Shown: positions 15,161 through 24,476, counted from the first letter of the stretch. The stretch is 64,000 nt of DNA from Bog-756 sp963699055 (GCA_963699055.1 CAVOTA010000001.1:186001-250000), one strand, 5' to 3'. Program-made: numbers and translations. Notes: generated from the letters alone by a model not told the origin.

Positions 15161-17643
15161 AGGTCCTCCTCTTCTTCGGCGGGCCGAGCGAGGAGCGCGA
15201 CGTCAGCGCCGGATCCATCAAGCCGTGGGTGACGTACCTCCAGGCCGACCCGACGGCCGACCTGACGGTGGTCTTCATCGACCGTGAGCTGCGGGCCTAC
15301 CGCCTGCCGCCCGTCTACTACTACGCCAACACCTGCGCCGACTTCGAGACCCAGCTGCGGGCGCTCGACTACGAGCTCGACTGGGACGAGGTGGCCGCGC
15401 TGGCCCGTCGGCACGACGTCGCCGTCCCCCTCGTCCACGGCGCCTTCGGTGAGGACGGCGCCCTCCAGCGCCGCCTCGAGGCCTGGGGTGTGCCCTACGT
15501 GTTCAGCACCCCCGACGCCCTCGAGCGCACCCTGGACAAGGGGCGGTGCTACGCCGCGCTGGCCGATGCCGGATTCCCGGTCCCCGCCGCCCGACAGGTG
15601 GACGCCGGGACGTGGGCCGCCGACCCCGACGGCGTGGCCGCCGACCTGGCCGGCCTCGTGCCGGTGCTCGGGCTGTCCCGGCCGGGGACGCCGGGCGGCG
15701 GCCGGCTGCTCGCCGTCAAGCCGCTGTCCGGCGGCTCGTCCTTCGGGGTCGACGTGGTGCCGGCCACACCGTCCGACGTGGCCGGCGCCGTCGAGGCGGC
15801 GTTCGCCACGACCACCGGCGCCGTGCTGGTGGAGGAGTACCTGGACGGCACGGAGTTCTCGGTGGTGGTGCTGGACGGTCCGGGCGGGCGTCCGACGGCG
15901 CTGGCCCCGACCGAGGTGGAGAAGCCGCACGGACGCCAGGTCTACGGCACCGAGGAGAAGTACCTCCACGGTTCCGGCGTGCTCCACCACACCCCGATGC
16001 GGGTGGACGGCACGGTCCTCCACGACGTCCGCCACCGGGCCGCCGAGGCCTTCGCCGTGCTCGGCCTGCGGCACATGGCCCGCGTCGACGGCTTCCTCAC
16101 GACGTCGGGTGCGATCGTCATCACCGACGTGAACGGCATCGGGGGCATGGGGTTCTCGAGCTTCGTGTTCCAGCAGGCGGCCATGGTGGGCATCGACCAC
16201 CGACGGCTCATCATGGGCCTGCTGGCCGTGGCCACCGGAGCTGACGACGTCACGGCCGGGGGTGCCGCCGCGGAAGCGGACGGCGGCCGCCGCATCCACG
16301 TGGTGCTCGGGGGGCCGACGAGCGAGCGGCAGGTGAGCCGCCAGAGCGGCTGCTTCGTCGGCCTGTCCCTGCTGGCGTCCGGCAACGACGTCCGCTTCCA
16401 CCTGATGGACCTCCAGAGCCGCTACACCGAGATCGGTCTCTTCTACGTGCTGCACCACGATGTCGAGGAGATCCAGGCGCTGGTCACCGACCCGGGGCGA
16501 CGGGCCACCATCGAGGCGGTCAGCCGCGCCGTGCGGTCCGAGTTCGCCATGGCCGACGGTCCCGCCGATGCGGCGCTGGCCATGGGGCACCCGACGTCGC
16601 TGGCCGCCGCCGTCGACGACGCCGACTTCGTGTTCCTGGCGCTCCACGGCGGTCCGGGTGAGGACGGCCGGCTGCAGCTGGCGCTCGAGCGGCTCGGCCG
16701 CCCGTACAACGGTTCGGGCCCCCGGGCGGCGGACGTGGCCGGGGACAAGGCGGTCACGGCCGCCCGGGTGCGGACACTCGGTCTGCCCGGGGTGGACGCG
16801 CCGGCCCAGCGCCCGGTGGACGTGTTCGAACTGGGGGAGTGGCTCGAGGAGATGGGTGCGCCCGGCGCCGCCGCCGCCCGGTACCGGGACCTGTGCGACG
16901 AAGTGGGCGCCGACGTCCTGGTGTGCAAGCCGGCCGCCGACGGCTGCTCCACCGGGGTCAAGATCCTGAAGCACCCCGAGGTGATGGCCCGCTTCTTCGA
17001 CGCCGTCGTCTCCGAGCTCCCCGAATTCGTGGGTGACGAGGCCCGTGCCGACCTCCGGGGCCGTACGCCGTCGATCGCCATGCCCGTGCCCGCGCCCAAG
17101 CGGTGGCTGGTGGAGCGGGCGTTCGTGGAGCCGGTCGCCGTGGAGCTCCCTCCCGGCGACCTCAACCTGGAGAGCCTGCGACCGTGGTTCGAGGCCAAGC
17201 GCTACGTCGAACTGACCGCCGCCGTGCTGGACCGATCGGGACGGGGGCTGGTGGCGGCGGTACCGAGTGTGACGGTGGCCGCCGACGAGCTGACCCTGCA
17301 GCAGAAGTTCCAACAGGGGGTCGGGACCAATCTCGCACTCGACCTGTTCGTGTCCGACGCCGAGGCCGAGTCGGTGCGCCACCGGGTCGAGGCGGTGGCC
17401 CGTGCCTTCGGGATCGAGGGCTACGCCCGCCTCGACGTCTTCTGGGACCGACAGGACGACGTGGTGTTCCTGCTCGAGATCAATTCGCTCTGCGGACTGA
17501 CCGAGGCGACCGTGTTCTACTCGCAGTGGCTGGCCGACGGGGACTCGGCGCCGCCGTGGGCGGTGCTCGACCGGATCGTGGCGGCCGGTCTCGAGCGGTT
17601 CGCGCGTCTCCACGGCGACTCGCGCGCCCCGCAGGCCGTCTGA
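15157..17643 (+). CDS. Tandem double D-Ala-D-Ala-ligase-like ATP-grasp protein
   Basis: An 828-residue protein with two ATP-grasp ligase modules where normal Ddl has one (about 310-370 residues). Module 1 (about 1-375) has FGGPSEERDVSAGS, VHGAFGEDGALQRRLE, LDKGRCYAAL and KPLSGGSSFGVDVV; its metal loop is TDVNGIGGMG. Module 2 (about 379-825) has LGGPTSERQVSRQSG, ALHGGPGEDGRLQLALE, GDKAVTAA and KPAADGCSTGVKI; its metal loop is LEINSLCGLT. Both keep the N-terminal Glu and the HGxxGEDG motif, but the substrate and metal loops differ from each other and from standard Ddl. It may ligate two different D-amino acid pairs or a longer peptide. Start GTG overlaps the murF stop. Confidence 0.88.
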   Translation: MKVLLFFGGPSEERDVSAGSIKPWVTYLQADPTADLTVVFIDRELRAYRLPPVYYYANTCADFETQLRALDYELDWDEVAALARRHDVAVPLVHGAFGEDGALQRRLEAWGVPYVFSTPDALERTLDKGRCYAALADAGFPVPAARQVDAGTWAADPDGVAADLAGLVPVLGLSRPGTPGGGRLLAVKPLSGGSSFGVDVVPATPSDVAGAVEAAFATTTGAVLVEEYLDGTEFSVVVLDGPGGRPTALAPTEVEKPHGRQVYGTEEKYLHGSGVLHHTPMRVDGTVLHDVRHRAAEAFAVLGLRHMARVDGFLTTSGAIVITDVNGIGGMGFSSFVFQQAAMVGIDHRRLIMGLLAVATGADDVTAGGAAAEADGGRRIHVVLGGPTSERQVSRQSGCFVGLSLLASGNDVRFHLMDLQSRYTEIGLFYVLHHDVEEIQALVTDPGRRATIEAVSRAVRSEFAMADGPADAALAMGHPTSLAAAVDDADFVFLALHGGPGEDGRLQLALERLGRPYNGSGPRAADVAGDKAVTAARVRTLGLPGVDAPAQRPVDVFELGEWLEEMGAPGAAAARYRDLCDEVGADVLVCKPAADGCSTGVKILKHPEVMARFFDAVVSELPEFVGDEARADLRGRTPSIAMPVPAPKRWLVERAFVEPVAVELPPGDLNLESLRPWFEAKRYVELTAAVLDRSGRGLVAAVPSVTVAADELTLQQKFQQGVGTNLALDLFVSDAEAESVRHRVEAVARAFGIEGYARLDVFWDRQDDVVFLLEINSLCGLTEATVFYSQWLADGDSAPPWAVLDRIVAAGLERFARLHGDSRAPQAV

Positions 17644-17662
17644 TGGCCAGGACCCGGCCCCG

Positions 17663-20206
17663 ATGATCCGTCTCGACGACCTGGTCGTCGCCAACCCCGG
17701 GCTGGAGGTACGGGGGGATCCCCACGAGGGTCGCTACACACGGTTCTGCTTCGACTCCCGCCTGGTGGAGGACGGGGACCTGTTCGTGGCGGTCCGGACC
17801 CAGCGGGGCGACGGTCACGACCACGCCGCCGAGGCGGTCGCCCGGGGGGCCCGCGCCGCCCTGGTCGACGACCCGGCCGCCGTGCCCGACGACCTGCCCG
17901 TCCTGGTGGCCGACGACGCCGTCCTGGCCATGGAGCGCTACGGCGCCCACGTGGTGCGGGCGTGGGGTCCGCGGGTGGTGGCGATCACCGGCACGGTCGG
18001 CAAGACGGGAACCAAGGAATTGGTGGCCGATGCCCTCGCCACCCGGTACACCGTGTTCCGCACGCCCGGCAACTACAGCGGTCGCTTCGGACTGGCCGTG
18101 GCGCTCGGCGGGCTCCGGCCCGAGCACGAGGTGGCGGTGATCGAGATGGCCACCGGCCACTTCGGCGAGATCGACGCCATGTGCGCCATGGCACCGCCCG
18201 AGGTCGGGGTGGTCACCGCCGTGGGCGCGGCCCACCTGGTGGCGTTGGGCGACGTCGAGGGTGTGGCCCGTGAGAAGGGCGCCCTGCTCACCCACCTGCC
18301 ACCGGACGGACTGGCGGTCGTGAACGCCGACGACCCCAGAGCCGTGGCCCTGGCGTCACGGAGCGCCGCGCCGGTGGTGGGCGTGGGGACCTCGGCCGAC
18401 GCCGGGTACCGGGCCGAGGATGTCGTGGTGGCGGCCGACGGGACGTCGGCGGTGTGCGTCCACGACGGGTGGCGGATGGCGGTCCGGATCCCGTGGCTCG
18501 GGGCCCACACCGTGCAGGCCGCCCTGGTCGCCCTGGCGGTGGCCGACCACTTCGACGTCGACCGCGCCGCCGCCGTCGACGCGCTGGGACGGGTGGCCGG
18601 GGTGCCCGGGCGGCTCCGGTCCCTGCCCGGACGGTCCGGCAGCGTCATCCTCGACGACACGTACAACGCCGCTCCCCGGTCGGTCCACGCCGGACTCGAC
18701 ACGCTGGCCGCCCTGCCGGCCGGGACGAGGGTGGCGGTACTGGGTGACATGGCGGAGCTGGGCGAGGCCGCCGAGGAGCTGCACCGCGACGTCGGCGGCC
18801 ATGCCGCCGGGGTCGTCGACCTGCTGGTGACCCACGGCAACGCCGCCGCGTGGACGGCCGACGCCGCCGTCCGGGCGGGACTGCCCGCCGACCGGGTGGT
18901 GATCACGTTCACCCCGGAGGACGCGGCTGCCGCCGTGGCGGGCAGGCTCGACCCCGACACCGTGGTGCTGGTCAAGGGGAGCGCGGCGGCGCGCATGGAA
19001 CGGGTCGTGGAGCAGCTGGTGGCCGACGGCGACGCCGTCGACGGACTGCTGGTCCGCCAGGACCGGGCGTGGCGCTCGATCCGGGTCGTGCAGCCCGACC
19101 GGCCGACCTGGCTCGAGATCGACCTGTCGGCGGTGGCCGCCAACGTCCGCACCCTCGCCGTCCGCGCCGCGGACGCCGAGCTGATGGTGGTGCTGAAGGC
19201 CGATGCCTACGGCCACGGTGCGGTACAGGTGGCCCACACCGCCCTGCGCAACGGCGCCGACCGCCTGGGGGTGGCCTGCGTACCCGAGGCCCGGGTGCTG
19301 CGCCGGGCGGGCATCCGGGCGCCCGTCCTGGTGCTCGGGTACACCCCGGGATGGCAGGGGCGCGAGGCGGTCGGCCTCGACCTCACCCTGGCCGTGTTCG
19401 ACCTGCGGACGGCGGACGACCTCGGCGCCGCGGCCCGGGCCCTCGACTCGACGGTGTCGGTCCACGTCAAGGTGGACACCGGCATGCACCGGCTCGGGGT
19501 GGCGCCCGACGCCACGCCGGACTTCGTGGCCGCGCTGGCCGAGATCGACGGCCTCGAGGTGACGGGCGTGTTCACCCACTTCGCCTGTGCCGACGACCTG
19601 ACGCCGACCGGGGTGGCGACCACCGACGCCCAGGTCGCCGGCTTCCGCGAGGTGCTGGCCGCCCTCGACGCCCGGGGACTCGGGTCCGGGGTCGTGCACG
19701 CGTCCAACAGCGCCGGGCTCCTGGGCCGAGACGACGCCCGCTTCGACCTGGTGCGGCCGGGGATCGCCGTGTACGGACTTCCCCCGGGCCCCGACGTCCC
19801 GATGGCGGACCTCCAGCCGGCGCTGGCCTGGAAGGCCCAGGTGGCCCAGGTGCACGACCTGCCCGCCGGCGCCTCGGTGGGCTACGGCCACACGTGGACG
19901 GCGGATCGCCCGAGCCGGGTGGCCACCGTGCCGGTCGGCTACGCCGACGGTCTGCGCCGGGCGCCGGCCACCTGGCGCCACGTGCTGGTGCGCGGCCGGC
20001 GCGCCCCGGTGGTCGGACGGGTGTCGATGGACCAGCTCTCGGTGGACGTGACCGACGTGCCCGGTGTCCGTCGGGGGGACGAGGTGGTGCTCATCGGGCG
20101 CCAGGGTCCCGAGGAGGTGTCGGCGGCCGTGGTCGCCGAGTGGTTGGGCACGTCGTGCTACGAGGTGGTGGCGGGCATCCTGGCCCGGGTGCCCCGGATC
20201 AACTGA
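17663..20206 (+). CDS. Fused MurF-like ligase and alanine racemase
   Basis: An 847-residue fusion. Residues 1 to about 460 are MurF-like: DSRLVEDGDLFVAV, P-loop ITGTVGKTGTK (residues about 108-118), and DDTYNAAPRSV. The P-loop has Gly where GKTT normally has a second Thr. Residues about 475-847 are a complete PLP-dependent alanine racemase: TWLEIDLSAVAANVRTL, Lys512 in VVLKADAYGHG, HVKVDTGMHRLGV, and Tyr741 in VGYGHTW with VPVGYADGLRR following. MurF-Alr fusions are best known from Bacteroidetes. The racemase supplies D-Ala for the neighbouring ligases, so the three genes form a D-Ala cassette. Start ATG 17663 lies 19 bases after the ligase gene. Confidence 0.9.
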   Translation: MIRLDDLVVANPGLEVRGDPHEGRYTRFCFDSRLVEDGDLFVAVRTQRGDGHDHAAEAVARGARAALVDDPAAVPDDLPVLVADDAVLAMERYGAHVVRAWGPRVVAITGTVGKTGTKELVADALATRYTVFRTPGNYSGRFGLAVALGGLRPEHEVAVIEMATGHFGEIDAMCAMAPPEVGVVTAVGAAHLVALGDVEGVAREKGALLTHLPPDGLAVVNADDPRAVALASRSAAPVVGVGTSADAGYRAEDVVVAADGTSAVCVHDGWRMAVRIPWLGAHTVQAALVALAVADHFDVDRAAAVDALGRVAGVPGRLRSLPGRSGSVILDDTYNAAPRSVHAGLDTLAALPAGTRVAVLGDMAELGEAAEELHRDVGGHAAGVVDLLVTHGNAAAWTADAAVRAGLPADRVVITFTPEDAAAAVAGRLDPDTVVLVKGSAAARMERVVEQLVADGDAVDGLLVRQDRAWRSIRVVQPDRPTWLEIDLSAVAANVRTLAVRAADAELMVVLKADAYGHGAVQVAHTALRNGADRLGVACVPEARVLRRAGIRAPVLVLGYTPGWQGREAVGLDLTLAVFDLRTADDLGAAARALDSTVSVHVKVDTGMHRLGVAPDATPDFVAALAEIDGLEVTGVFTHFACADDLTPTGVATTDAQVAGFREVLAALDARGLGSGVVHASNSAGLLGRDDARFDLVRPGIAVYGLPPGPDVPMADLQPALAWKAQVAQVHDLPAGASVGYGHTWTADRPSRVATVPVGYADGLRRAPATWRHVLVRGRRAPVVGRVSMDQLSVDVTDVPGVRRGDEVVLIGRQGPEEVSAAVVAEWLGTSCYEVVAGILARVPRIN

Positions 20207-20325
20207 CCGGCCCGGCCCCGGCATACCGGTCGGCCCGGGTGACGCCGCCGCCGCCGTCGGGTACGCTGATGTCGCAACTCTGCGTCGCAGGCGGCGGCGC
20301 ATCGGCGGACAGGCGGAGGTTGACG

Positions 20326-20376
20326 ATGGCGGAATTTGAGGGATGGGCGCGTGACGGGCGGGGGTCGGCGACATGA
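20326..20376 (+). CDS. Possible 16-residue leader peptide
   Basis: An ATG at 20326 is preceded by the best ribosome binding site in the area (AGGCGGAGG, seven bases upstream). It reads 16 codons (MAEFEGWARDGRGSAT) and stops in TGA overlapping the ATG of the next gene (ATGA at 20373). It may serve to couple translation into the next gene, whose own start lacks a clear Shine-Dalgarno. A longer in-frame start at 20269 is less likely. Confidence 0.4.
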   Translation: MAEFEGWARDGRGSAT

Positions 20377-20786
20377 CCATCGACGAACGGATGCTCACCG
20401 GCGACCCACTGCAGGACTCGGCGGCCCACGGGCTCGGTGAGCTCATCGAGTCCACGGTGCTGCTGCGCCGTCAGCTCGTGACCCACGAGGCGGTGTGCCG
20501 GCGGATCCTCGCCGACGTGCAGGAGGGCATGCCGATAGGGGCCGTGCTGCCGTCGGTCCGGGCCGACAGCTGGCGCTCGGCGCTCACCGGCGCCATGAAG
20601 GCGTTCGAGTCCACCCGACACCAGGCCCGGCTGGCCCTCGTGGCCATGTCCGTCGAGGAGGGCACCTCGATCGCCGACATCGCCCGGTCGTGGGGGGTGT
20701 CGCGCCAGCTGGCGTCACGGTGGGTCCAGGAGGCGGCGGCGCTGTTCCCGTCGGCCGACCTGTTCGCGTCCGGGCCCCTGCCGTAG
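20373..20786 (+). CDS. Small helix-turn-helix DNA-binding protein
   Basis: A 137-residue helical protein. GTSIADIARSWGVSRQLASRWVQEA (residues about 93-117) is a clear helix-turn-helix of the resolvase/MerR-like kind. The N-terminal half is helical and may dimerise. There is no ligand domain. It follows the murF-alr gene by about 170 bases with its own upstream signals. Target unknown. Confidence 0.7.
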   Translation: MTIDERMLTGDPLQDSAAHGLGELIESTVLLRRQLVTHEAVCRRILADVQEGMPIGAVLPSVRADSWRSALTGAMKAFESTRHQARLALVAMSVEEGTSIADIARSWGVSRQLASRWVQEAAALFPSADLFASGPLP

Positions 20787-20970
20787 GGGCGCGACCGCCC
20801 GGCGACCAGGGGGACGGCGGACGGAACCCTCGTCCCGCCGACTGCAACCGAGGCGCACCACCGGTGCACCGCCGTTGCCCCTCGGAGCCGTCATCATGGG
20901 ACCGGACCGTCGTACCGGCCACCGGGATCCGTCCGGTGCACCGGGTGCGAGACCGTCGAGGTGCGGTGAC

Positions 20971-21168
20971 ATGCAGCGGAAGAAGCGGCTGATCTGGTGG
21001 GAAGGCGAGCCCGTGGCCGGGGGAGCCGAGGAGTCGCGGGCACGCGGCCTGCGCGTCGTGTCCCCCTGGGCGCCCGGCGCCGTCCCCTACTACGGACCGG
21101 TCACCCTGTCCTCCCCGGGGGCGGCCACTGCCGACTCCGACGGTGGGGTGGTCACGGTCCGCAGCTGA
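20971..21168 (+). CDS. Small hypothetical protein
   Basis: A 65-residue frame beginning MQRKKRLIWWEGEP, with GAGGTG six bases upstream as a plausible ribosome binding site. No motif or membrane segment is seen. The longer start at 20875 adds a Pro/Gly/Arg-rich piece typical of non-coding high-GC DNA. Coding status uncertain. Confidence 0.35.
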   Translation: MQRKKRLIWWEGEPVAGGAEESRARGLRVVSPWAPGAVPYYGPVTLSSPGAATADSDGGVVTVRS

Positions 21169-21247
21169 GGGTCGCCGCCGTCCGAGTCCCGGCACCCGGT
21201 GGCCCGGTGCGTGGGTGGCCGGTGTGCCGGCGGCACGCCGGGCCGGG

Positions 21248-22840
21248 TCAGTCGGGGGCGTCGACGGCGTCGGCCCGGCGGTACGCCTCCAACAGCGCGA
21301 TCTCCCGGTCGTGGGAGGGGAAGCAGGTGGCCACCAGCACGGCACCGGCGACGATGGCCAGTGCGCCGACCGTGTAGGCCCAGTTGGCGCCCGACAGGAA
21401 CGAGGCGCGTGCCCCCGTCACGATCTGCTGGGCGTAGGCGGGTTCGCTCCGGGCGAGGGCGTCGGCACTCGAGAACGAGCGCTCGAGTTCGCTGGTGACG
21501 TTGTCGCCGAGGGTCCGGCCGGACGCCGTGATCCGGGACGCCACGCCGGCGGCGTACCCGGCGGTCAGGATGGCCCCGAGGATCGACTGCATGATCGACC
21601 CGCCGAGGTCCCGCTGGAGATCGGCCGTGCCCGAGGCCATGCCCGCCCGGTGTACCGGCACCGACCCGGTGAGCGAATGGGATGCCGGGGTGCCGGAGAG
21701 GCCCACGCCGACGCCCATGAGCACGAAGGCCAGCGCCACCACGCCGTAGCCCGAGCTGGCGGTCCAGGTGACCAGCATCACCAGGAAGGAGGCCAGCAGG
21801 AACGCGTAGCCGGACAACAGGGTGACCCGTGAGCCGAAGCGCCCGATCAACCGGGCCGACACCGGGGCCGCGGCGATCATGGCCACGGCGGCGGGCAGCA
21901 CCGAGGCGCCGGCCCGCAGGGTGGAGTAGCCCAGCACGTTCTGGAGGAACTGCTCGCCCACGAACATGGCCCCCATCAGCGTGCCGAAGACGATCAGCCC
22001 GGCCACCGCCGCCACCCAGAAGATCCGCCGGGCGGCGATGTCGAGGTCGAAGAGGGGCTCCGGTGCCACCCGCTGACGCAGGAAGAAGCCGACCAGGCCC
22101 ACGACGGCGACGCCGCCGGCCACCAGGGCCACGGTCCCCTCGCCCGGACTGGGGGCGACGTTGATGGCGAACACCAGCGCCACCACGCCGACGACCGACA
22201 GCGCACCGCCGAGGTGGTCGACCGATCCGGTCGTCTCGTTGACGTGGGCGGGTACGACCACGGCGGCCAGCGCCAGGGCGGCGACGGCCAGCGGCGCGGT
22301 GAGGAGGAAGACCGAGCCCCACCAGGCGAAGGTGAGCAGCCAGCCGGCCAGGAGCGACGCGAAGGCGATCATGGCGCCGCCGACGGCCGACCACAGGGCG
22401 ATCGACCGGGTCCGGGGCGGGCCGTCCCACAGCGCGGTGATCAGGGCGAGCGTCGTCGGATAGGCCATGCCGGCGGCCACCCCGCCGAGGATGCGGGCCA
22501 GGATGAGGACCCCGATGTCCGGCGCCCAGGCGGCCAGCAGCGCGGTGGGGACGGTGGCGGCCATGCCCAGGAGCAGCATCCCCTTGCGCCCGTAGCGGTC
22601 ACCCACCGCCCCGAGGTAGAGCACTGTGCCCGCCAGCCCGAGGCTGAAGCCGACGCTGACCAGGTTGAGCTGGGTCTGCGAGGCGCGGAACTGCTCCCCG
22701 ATGTCGGGGAGGGCCACGTTGGCGACGGCGAGGTTGAGGTTGGCCACCGCCGCCACCGAGATCAGCGCGACGAGGACCCACCACTCGCGGTCGGGCACCG
22801 TGGGCGTGGCGTCCGCCGCCACCGGGACGCCCGTACTCAT
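21248..22840 (-). CDS. MFS transporter, DHA2-type with about 14 helices
   Basis: A 530-residue polytopic protein of the drug:H+ antiporter-2 group. Signatures are NVALPDIGEQF in the first helix, LGAVGDRYGRKGMLLLG (motif A, residues about 75-91), LARILGGVAAGMAYPTTLALI (motif B region), and the extra central helices of the 14-helix families. It probably exports small hydrophobic or cationic compounds across the cytoplasmic membrane in exchange for protons. No regulator is directly coupled; substrate unknown. Confidence 0.92.
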   Translation of the reverse strand: MSTGVPVAADATPTVPDREWWVLVALISVAAVANLNLAVANVALPDIGEQFRASQTQLNLVSVGFSLGLAGTVLYLGAVGDRYGRKGMLLLGMAATVPTALLAAWAPDIGVLILARILGGVAAGMAYPTTLALITALWDGPPRTRSIALWSAVGGAMIAFASLLAGWLLTFAWWGSVFLLTAPLAVAALALAAVVVPAHVNETTGSVDHLGGALSVVGVVALVFAINVAPSPGEGTVALVAGGVAVVGLVGFFLRQRVAPEPLFDLDIAARRIFWVAAVAGLIVFGTLMGAMFVGEQFLQNVLGYSTLRAGASVLPAAVAMIAAAPVSARLIGRFGSRVTLLSGYAFLLASFLVMLVTWTASSGYGVVALAFVLMGVGVGLSGTPASHSLTGSVPVHRAGMASGTADLQRDLGGSIMQSILGAILTAGYAAGVASRITASGRTLGDNVTSELERSFSSADALARSEPAYAQQIVTGARASFLSGANWAYTVGALAIVAGAVLVATCFPSHDREIALLEAYRRADAVDAPD

Positions 22841-22972
22841 CGACGCCCGCTGATGGTCGTCATACCTCCATGATTGCCGAGTGCGGTGCGCCGTGGTGGT
22901 ATCGGCGTCCTGCTGGTGGCGCCACCGCCGTTGCGCCCGTCACGCCCGGACCAGGTCGTATCCTGGTGCCCC

Positions 22973-23527
22973 ATGACCCCGAGTCCCACACCCTCCGGCC
23001 CGTTCGCCCCGCTGTCGGACTCGTTCCTCGGCCCCGTGTTCGACGCCTGCCACGTGGACTTCGTCCCGGCCGACCCCCAGCCCTCCTGGGGACGGTGGGT
23101 GGTGGCCACCGTCGTCGCCCTGGCCGGGTCGCTGGCCGTCGACGCCCTGTTGGCGGCGGCCGGCAAGGCGGTGTTCCCGGGCACGAAGCACTTCGCCCAC
23201 TTCCGGTTCTCGGACTACAGCAAGCTGACGGTGATCGGCGTGGTGATCGCCTGTGTCGGCTGGCCCGTCGTGACCCGGTTGACCTCGCGTCCGCGTTGGG
23301 TCTTCCTCCGCCTCGCCGTCCTGGTCACCCTGGTCCTGCTCCTGCCCGACCTCTACATCCTCGTGCGCGGGGCGTCGCCCCACGGGGTCTTCGTGCTGGT
23401 CCTGATGCACCTGGCCATCGCCGTGGTGACCTACAACGCGCTGGTCCGGATCGCACCGGCCGGCGAGGGGACCACGGCCGATTCGGCCGACGGGCCGGTG
23501 ACGGACGGCTCGGGGCGCCGTGGGTGA
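22973..23527 (+). CDS. Four-helix membrane protein, resembling DUF6069
   Basis: A 184-residue protein from the ATG at 22973; the longer frame from 22874 adds no sensible sequence. Four hydrophobic segments follow a 35-residue hydrophilic start: WVVATVVALAGSLAVDALLAA, LTVIGVVIACVGWPVV, FLRLAVLVTLVLLLPDLYIL and VFVLVLMHLAIAVVTYNALV. The pattern resembles actinobacterial DUF6069 proteins (tentative). A -10-like TATCCT ends eight bases before the ATG, suggesting a nearly leaderless mRNA. It overlaps the next gene by 8 bp. Confidence 0.7.
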   Translation: MTPSPTPSGPFAPLSDSFLGPVFDACHVDFVPADPQPSWGRWVVATVVALAGSLAVDALLAAAGKAVFPGTKHFAHFRFSDYSKLTVIGVVIACVGWPVVTRLTSRPRWVFLRLAVLVTLVLLLPDLYILVRGASPHGVFVLVLMHLAIAVVTYNALVRIAPAGEGTTADSADGPVTDGSGRRG

Positions 23528-24056
23528 CGCCGCCGGCGACGGGTCGCGGGGCGCCGGGATCCACCCGCCCGAGCACCCGGGGACCGTGCACTGGCTGGCG
23601 GACTACGTCTACGGGACCATCGCCACGCTGGTGGCGATCGCCGGGCTCACCTTCGAGGCGCACCCGGGTGAGCTGACCACGGCGGCCGTCGTGATCGTCG
23701 GCGCCTTCGCCATCTGGATGGCCCACATCCTCTCGCGCCTGGTGTCCAAGCGGTCGGGAGGTCACCTGCAGCTGACCGTGTCCGACGTCGCCACCGAGGC
23801 GCGCAGCTCGTGGTCGATCGTGACGGCGGCGATCCCGGCCACGGTGATCTTCATCCTGGCCGGCGCCCACCTGTGGACCATGCACACGGCGTTCGTCCTC
23901 GCCGACGTGGTCGGGGTGCTCGCCCTGGCGGTGGTCGGCGTCGGGACGGCCGGGGGCCGCGACCGGCCCCTGGGCCGCCGGATCGCCTACGTGTGCGGCC
24001 TGGTGCTGGTCGGGATCGCCATCGTGCTGCTGGAGGCCGGTGTCCATCTGCTGTGA
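23520..24056 (+). CDS. Membrane protein of unknown function
   Basis: A 178-residue protein with about five hydrophobic segments: YGTIATLVAIAGLTF, LTTAAVVIVGAFAIWMAHIL, TAAIPATVIFILAGAHLW, FVLADVVGVLALAVVGV and IAYVCGLVLVGIAIVLLEAG. Its GTG start lies inside the end of the preceding gene (8-bp overlap), so the two are probably made together. No known domain. Confidence 0.7.
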   Translation: MGDAAGDGSRGAGIHPPEHPGTVHWLADYVYGTIATLVAIAGLTFEAHPGELTTAAVVIVGAFAIWMAHILSRLVSKRSGGHLQLTVSDVATEARSSWSIVTAAIPATVIFILAGAHLWTMHTAFVLADVVGVLALAVVGVGTAGGRDRPLGRRIAYVCGLVLVGIAIVLLEAGVHLL

Positions 24057-24173
24057 CGGTGGACGCTCCGACACCGACGTCGGGCCGGTAGCGTGGATCC
24101 GTCGGCAGAGCGACCGCCAGCGCGTGACCATCGTGGCGGGCGGTTCCGGCACCGGACGATCCAGGGAGCGGCG

Positions 24174-24476
24174 ATGACCGAGGACCACGACGGACGGCGG
24201 GACGGGACCGGCCGTGCGGAGCCGATCACCGAGGACGAGCTGACCCGGCTGGCGCTCGCCGCCGAGCCGATGGACGTGCCGGCCGAGGACGCCGTCCCCC
24301 TGTCCTCCTACCTCGAGCTCGACGACGGGCTCCTGCCGGCGTGGTACATGCCGACCCCCATGTCCCGGGTGAGCCCACGCTGGCGGCTCCCGGTGGTGCT
24401 CGCCCTGGTCGGCGCGTTCCTGGTGATCGAGGCGTTCGGGTTGTGCAGCACGTTCGGCCAGGTCGTCCCGGCCTGA
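24174..24476 (+). CDS. Small single-helix membrane protein
   Basis: A 100-residue protein. The acidic N-terminal 70 residues (MTEDHDGRRDGTGRAEPITE, then DELTRLALAAEPMDVPAEDA) precede one transmembrane helix (WRLPVVLALVGAFLVIEAFGL) near the C-terminus. The start at 24174 has CAGGGAG nearby as ribosome binding site; the upstream extension in frame is Arg-rich and unlikely to be translated. Function unknown. Confidence 0.65.
   Translation: MTEDHDGRRDGTGRAEPITEDELTRLALAAEPMDVPAEDAVPLSSYLELDDGLLPAWYMPTPMSRVSPRWRLPVVLALVGAFLVIEAFGLCSTFGQVVPA

Noticed and set aside
15007..17694. Long minus-strand open frame opposite the double Ddl-like gene
   Set aside because: Composition is Gly/His/Arg/Val-rich with no domain, while the plus strand encodes clear ATP-grasp motifs. 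It is a shadow frame of high-GC coding DNA.
18356..20455. Minus-strand open frame opposite murF-alr
   Set aside because: It covers a gene with complete MurF and racemase motifs and has no recognisable feature itself.
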